Shown here: in pieces, positions 36,030 to 38,924 of the stretch
Layout of the letters: each line of letters opens with the position of its first letter
Numbering within the stretch: position 1 is the first letter of the stretch
Source of the DNA: Burkholderiaceae bacterium
GTDB taxonomy: Bacteria > Pseudomonadota > Gammaproteobacteria > Burkholderiales > Burkholderiaceae
Assembly (NCBI GenBank): GCA_947449305.1
Contig: CANFRA010000001.1
Coordinates: 70,422 to 109,345 of the forward strand
Direction: 5' to 3'
Length of the DNA stretch: 38,924 nt
Translations under genes and position numbers: made by a program
The notes under the pieces: generated by a model
Databases searched by the model: none
What the model saw: the letters and a program-made list of their open reading frames with translations, nothing else
Told to the model about the DNA's origin: nothing

Positions 36030-38150
36030 ATGAAACAGCAGTTCAGAAGGAAAAAAATCGCCCTGCTATGCGGCGCATTGTTTTCGCTCAGTAGCCCCAA
36101 CATCGCATTCGCACAGAACTCTCAATCCACAGTCGTTGTGACTGGTTCGCGCTTTGAAGAGAATCTGAATGAAGTTCCTGCGAACGTCAAAGTGATTACG
36201 CGTGATGAGATCGAAAACTCGAGCTCCAATACTATTCCTCAAGTGCTATCGCAGATTGGGGGTCTTAAGGTCAGCGGCTTAAATTCCAGCACACTGAATT
36301 TAGATGCCTCAGTAGATATGGGTGGCTTTGGGCCAACCGGCAATAGCACAACAGTGGTTTTGGTTGATGGCATCAGAATTAATCCAATGGACTCGGGCAG
36401 TGTTCCTTGGGATAGTATTCCGATTGACTCGATTGAGCGCATTGAAATTCTTCAAGGGGGCGCAAGCGTGCAGTATGGAAATGGGGCTGTTGGCGGGGTC
36501 ATCAACATCATTACCAACGGTGGCAAGAAAAGCATTAATCAAGCCTCTGCCACCTATGGCACTTGGGGAACATCGATTAATAATGCAATCTTCAGAAATA
36601 CAGTTGATAAAACTACTTATCAACTGAGCGCAAATACCTCCAACACAAATGGTTGGAGACCCAATACTGCTGCAAATACATACTCTGTGGATGCGAAAAT
36701 TTTGCAAGATTTGGGCGCTGGTGACAGAGTATTTCTGGACGCCTACTACGGCTATACAAACTCTCAAATAGCTAGCCCAGTATTAGGGCTTGTCGGCTCC
36801 GGAAACCCGCTATCTGTTAGCCCACAAAATGCTGGAAATAATTTATCCACCAATAATTTAGGGTTTAGGCAAGGTTTAACAAAAAGTCTGAATGAAAATT
36901 TTGTCACGGAACTTGACACCTCATACAACAATAAAACTTCCTTCTTCTACACTCCGCAAGCAGATTATTTCACCTCCTTAGATCCTGCTAATGCGAATTT
37001 TGGTTTTGCGGGAAGCGCAATGAATAACAAGCTACAAGGCTGGCAATTAGCCGTCTCACCCAGGCTGAAAGCAAATTTTCCTGGGGTAGGAACCACCATC
37101 ATTGGATACGATTTCTCCAAAGCCAATCAAGCGGGTAGCAATAGTTATAGCCCACTATCTCAAGGAATTATTCAAGCTAATGTATATGGTACGTATTTCA
37201 ACAATCTGACCCATGATTCACAAAGCGCAACTCAAGTTAATAATTCTGTCTATGTAATGCAAAAAATACCGCTAGGAAAAATTTTGGAGGCAAGCGGAGG
37301 GTTTCGTCGGCAGGTTCAGCAAGCCTCCACTACCAATACCTCAATCAGTGCAGCTAATGGAACGGTTAATAATACGCAGCAATACGCAGCTAATGCAGGA
37401 GATATTGCTTTAAACGCCAACTACCTGCCCGGGCAAAGAATATATGTGAAATGGAATCAGTCCTTTAGATTCCCAAACATCGATGAATATTGGGGATTTG
37501 CATACGATGCAAACGGAGTCGGTAGCACTGTATTTAATGGCATCCTACAACCACAGACTACCCAGACTTATGAAATAGGTGGCAATTGGACAATCTGGAA
37601 TTCAAAAATCACTTCTTCGATTTTTAAATCAATGACTCAAAATGAAATTAGTTATAACCCTACAACAGGCTATAACTATAACTCCATTTATCAAACAAAT
37701 CGAGGCGGAATTTTGTTTGATATCGCTTCCAATATTACGCCGTCATTCAATATTGGAGGTGGAGGCAAGTACCAGAAGTCATACTATGCAAATGGGCCCT
37801 ATGCCGGTAATGCCATTCCGATAGTCCCGGATGCTCTTCTGAACGCCAGGGCAAACTACCTCATCACCAGTAGCTGGACCATAGGAGGAGTAGTGAATTA
37901 CATCAGCAATCAATACTATGATGCTGGACCCAATAATTACAGCGCATCCCCCGTCATGCCTGCTTATATAGTTGGGGATATTTTCACTTCATACAAGCTC
38001 AAAGCAATTGAGGCTCGACTCACAATGAAAAACGTAGGCAATGCGCAATACTCAAGTTATGGGGGCGTGAGCTCCTTTAGCGGCAACCACTTTTACTACC
38101 CCAGCGAACCCAGATCCGTTTACTTAACACTGAAATACAGCTTTAACTAA
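36030..38150 (+). CDS. TonB-dependent outer membrane receptor, probably for cobalamin
   Basis: 706 residues. A signal peptide (1-28, basic start, hydrophobic core, cleavage at AFA-Q) is followed by a TonB box (STVVVTG, about 33-39). The plug domain contains VNVITRDEI-like and VVLVDGIRINPMD, ERIEILQGGASVQYGNGAVGGVINIIT (about 138-164). The rest is a beta barrel ending in VYLTLKYSFN with the C-terminal aromatic residue. The cobalamin riboswitch in the leader points to B12 or a corrinoid as substrate, making it BtuB-like in function. It is longer than E. coli BtuB (614 residues) and rich in Asn/Ser/Thr. No btuC/D/F genes are in the window. Confidence 0.9.
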   Translation: MKQQFRRKKIALLCGALFSLSSPNIAFAQNSQSTVVVTGSRFEENLNEVPANVKVITRDEIENSSSNTIPQVLSQIGGLKVSGLNSSTLNLDASVDMGGFGPTGNSTTVVLVDGIRINPMDSGSVPWDSIPIDSIERIEILQGGASVQYGNGAVGGVINIITNGGKKSINQASATYGTWGTSINNAIFRNTVDKTTYQLSANTSNTNGWRPNTAANTYSVDAKILQDLGAGDRVFLDAYYGYTNSQIASPVLGLVGSGNPLSVSPQNAGNNLSTNNLGFRQGLTKSLNENFVTELDTSYNNKTSFFYTPQADYFTSLDPANANFGFAGSAMNNKLQGWQLAVSPRLKANFPGVGTTIIGYDFSKANQAGSNSYSPLSQGIIQANVYGTYFNNLTHDSQSATQVNNSVYVMQKIPLGKILEASGGFRRQVQQASTTNTSISAANGTVNNTQQYAANAGDIALNANYLPGQRIYVKWNQSFRFPNIDEYWGFAYDANGVGSTVFNGILQPQTTQTYEIGGNWTIWNSKITSSIFKSMTQNEISYNPTTGYNYNSIYQTNRGGILFDIASNITPSFNIGGGGKYQKSYYANGPYAGNAIPIVPDALLNARANYLITSSWTIGGVVNYISNQYYDAGPNNYSASPVMPAYIVGDIFTSYKLKAIEARLTMKNVGNAQYSSYGGVSSFSGNHFYYPSEPRSVYLTLKYSFN

Positions 38151-38159
38151 TTATTTGAG

Positions 38160-38210
38160 GGCCGGATTGGTTTAGAGCCCTATATTCAAATATTGGAACC
38201 TAAACCGGCC
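38160..38210 (+). terminator. Imperfect hairpin after the receptor gene
   Basis: GGTTTAG (38169-38175) pairs with CTAAACC (38200-38206); GGCC (38160-38163) can extend the stem with GGCC (38207-38210) if five bases bulge out. No U-tract follows. It could end the receptor transcript, but evidence is weak. Confidence 0.3.
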
Positions 38211-38236
38211 ACCCCACCCTGGGTCAAGCCTAAGGC

Positions 38237-38242
38237 TACAAT
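38237..38242 (+). promoter_or_regulatory. Putative -10 box of the coiled-coil gene before zapA
   Basis: TACAAT (5 of 6 matches), six bases (GCCAAT), then the ATG at 38249. There is no ribosome site and no evident -35. Same geometry as pdxH, argH, dcd, pepN and the LeuE-like gene. Confidence 0.45.
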
Positions 38243-38248
38243 GCCAAT

Positions 38249-38536
38249 ATGAGTGAGCAAACCCCTTTCTCCCCTGATCTGAGCAATACGCAAATCGAGT
38301 CCATCAGTGCGTCTATAAAACGCTTGACTGATAAAGTTCAAGTCATTAGTGAAGCCGTTAAAAACTTAACGCAGAACCGGGTTCAGCTTGAGGGCAAAAT
38401 TGAGGGTGCGCAAAAGCGTATTCAACATATTTTGAGTCGCTTACCAGAACAAAGTGATGGACGCCAATTAAACTTACTTGGCGAAGCTATTCCACCTACC
38501 AACGCAGAGGACGATAGTGAGCCAACAACGCATTGA
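38249..38536 (+). CDS. Small coiled-coil protein preceding zapA (ZapB/TIGR02449-like)
   Basis: 95 residues. The central part (about 14-68) is a predicted continuous helix with heptad-like spacing of hydrophobic residues (I, L, V at regular intervals), flanked by a polar tail rich in Asp, Glu and Thr. No enzyme motif. Genes of this type commonly precede zapA in beta- and gammaproteobacteria, and a role in Z-ring assembly is an inference from that neighbourhood. Its end overlaps the zapA start by 20 bases, so the two are translationally coupled. Confidence 0.75.
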   Translation: MSEQTPFSPDLSNTQIESISASIKRLTDKVQVISEAVKNLTQNRVQLEGKIEGAQKRIQHILSRLPEQSDGRQLNLLGEAIPPTNAEDDSEPTTH

Positions 38537-38867
38537 AGTAACCCTAGCTGGGCAAAAGATCACTCTTGCCACAAGCGCAGAACACGAGCCTTTACTGCGG
38601 GAGGCTTGCGTATTGGTTGATGAGCAAATTCAGCTTGCTATTGGTGGTGGCAATCGCAGCATTGAGCGCGCCAGCATGATGGCTGCACTCAAAATTGCCG
38701 GTGATCTCATCAAGCTACAAAAACAATCGCAACAAAGCTCCTCCTCTAACGTGAGTTCAGATGAGATCGCAAGACTTCAAGCAGAAATCCACAATCTTGA
38801 AGATCAAGTAGATGCTTTGATGCAAACCCTTTCCCTGCCTGGTTCGCCAAGGCCAATAGTTCCTTGA
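38517..38867 (+). CDS. zapA: Cell division protein ZapA
   Basis: Binds and bundles FtsZ filaments at the division site. I start it at GTG 38517, with GAGG six bases upstream; the protein begins MSQQRIEVTLAGQKITLA, typical of ZapA, and is 116 residues. An upstream TTG at 38478 lies in the same frame but would add 13 untypical residues. The globular domain (about 1-60, with ERASMMAALKIAGDLIKLQ) is followed by a polar linker and a C-terminal coiled coil (EIARLQAEIHNLEDQVDALMQTL). Its last 35-40 bases overlap the predicted 5' end of 6S RNA. Confidence 0.92.
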   Translation: MSQQRIEVTLAGQKITLATSAEHEPLLREACVLVDEQIQLAIGGGNRSIERASMMAALKIAGDLIKLQKQSQQSSSSNVSSDEIARLQAEIHNLEDQVDALMQTLSLPGSPRPIVP

Positions 38868-38924
38868 ACCGATGCGCAAGCATCCGGAACGATCTTTACC
38901 TTGTGGGCGTGAGCGTTTTGCAAG
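38831..38924 (+). ncRNA. ssrS: 6S RNA, 5' part (continues beyond window)
   Basis: The bases after about 38831 follow the 5' half of 6S RNA: GTTCGC (38842-38847), AAGGCCA (38849-38855) and CCTTGAACCGAT (38862-38873). They correspond to GUUCGCAAG, GGGCCAG and CCUGAGCCGAU of the E. coli RNA in the same order and spacing. 6S RNA binds sigma-70 RNA polymerase and represses promoters in stationary phase. Position after zapA is the common one in proteobacteria. The 3' half, and therefore the closing stem, is outside the window. The 5' border is approximate. Confidence 0.7.

Overview
The window looks like a chromosomal segment of a betaproteobacterium of the order Burkholderiales, most likely Polynucleobacter. 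The basis is moderate base composition (AT-rich for that order), dense packing with many 1-4 base overlaps, a DUF3460 gene, a betaproteobacterial-type cyanophycin synthetase and a complete oxalyl-CoA pathway. This assignment is by recognition, not by a search. I see no phage, insertion sequence, CRISPR array, tRNA or rRNA.

Layout. 1-9.1 kb: 3' part of cyanophycin synthetase (cphA), convergent with fructose bisphosphatase and aminopeptidase N; then a GDT1-type Mn/Ca exporter and an alanine dehydrogenase/amino acid permease pair. 9.4-13.5 kb: tcdA diverges from pdxH; msrA, an aldehyde dehydrogenase and a LysE/LeuE exporter follow. 13.5-21.2 kb: an RhlE-type helicase with a long leader and an SADSRPAR repeat tail, ubiC, hemDC (minus), then argH followed by two TRAP transporter membrane subunits without a binding protein. 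21.3-25 kb (minus): an Orn/Lys/Arg decarboxylase, dcd and fdhD. 25.2-28.9 kb (plus): metG, a DUF3460 gene, scpA and panC.

The most interesting region is 28.9-35.6 kb, all on the minus strand. In order of transcription it holds a cysteine-free Crp/Fnr regulator, oxc, frc copy 2, a terminator, a stand-alone PAS protein, frc copy 1, and one base later a formyltransferase-fold protein resembling the 10-formyl-THF hydrolase domain of ALDH1L1. Oxc and Frc turn oxalate into CO2 and formate through formyl-CoA. The extra formyltransferase suggests a link between formyl-CoA and the folate C1 pool. Upstream of oxc lies a perfect FNR-type palindrome whose centre is exactly at -41.5 relative to a TAATAT -10 box, which is the geometry of a class II activated promoter. 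The regulator gene just upstream has the E-x-x-S-R recognition-helix pattern of FNR.

The right end (35.6-38.9 kb) has a cobalamin riboswitch with a large expression platform, a TonB-dependent receptor (probably for B12), a small coiled-coil protein, zapA and the beginning of 6S RNA, which overlaps the end of zapA.

A pattern runs through the window: six genes (pepN, dcd, leuE-like, pdxH, argH and the coiled-coil gene before zapA) have a -10-like hexamer exactly six bases before the ATG and no convincing Shine-Dalgarno sequence. This predicts leaderless transcripts.
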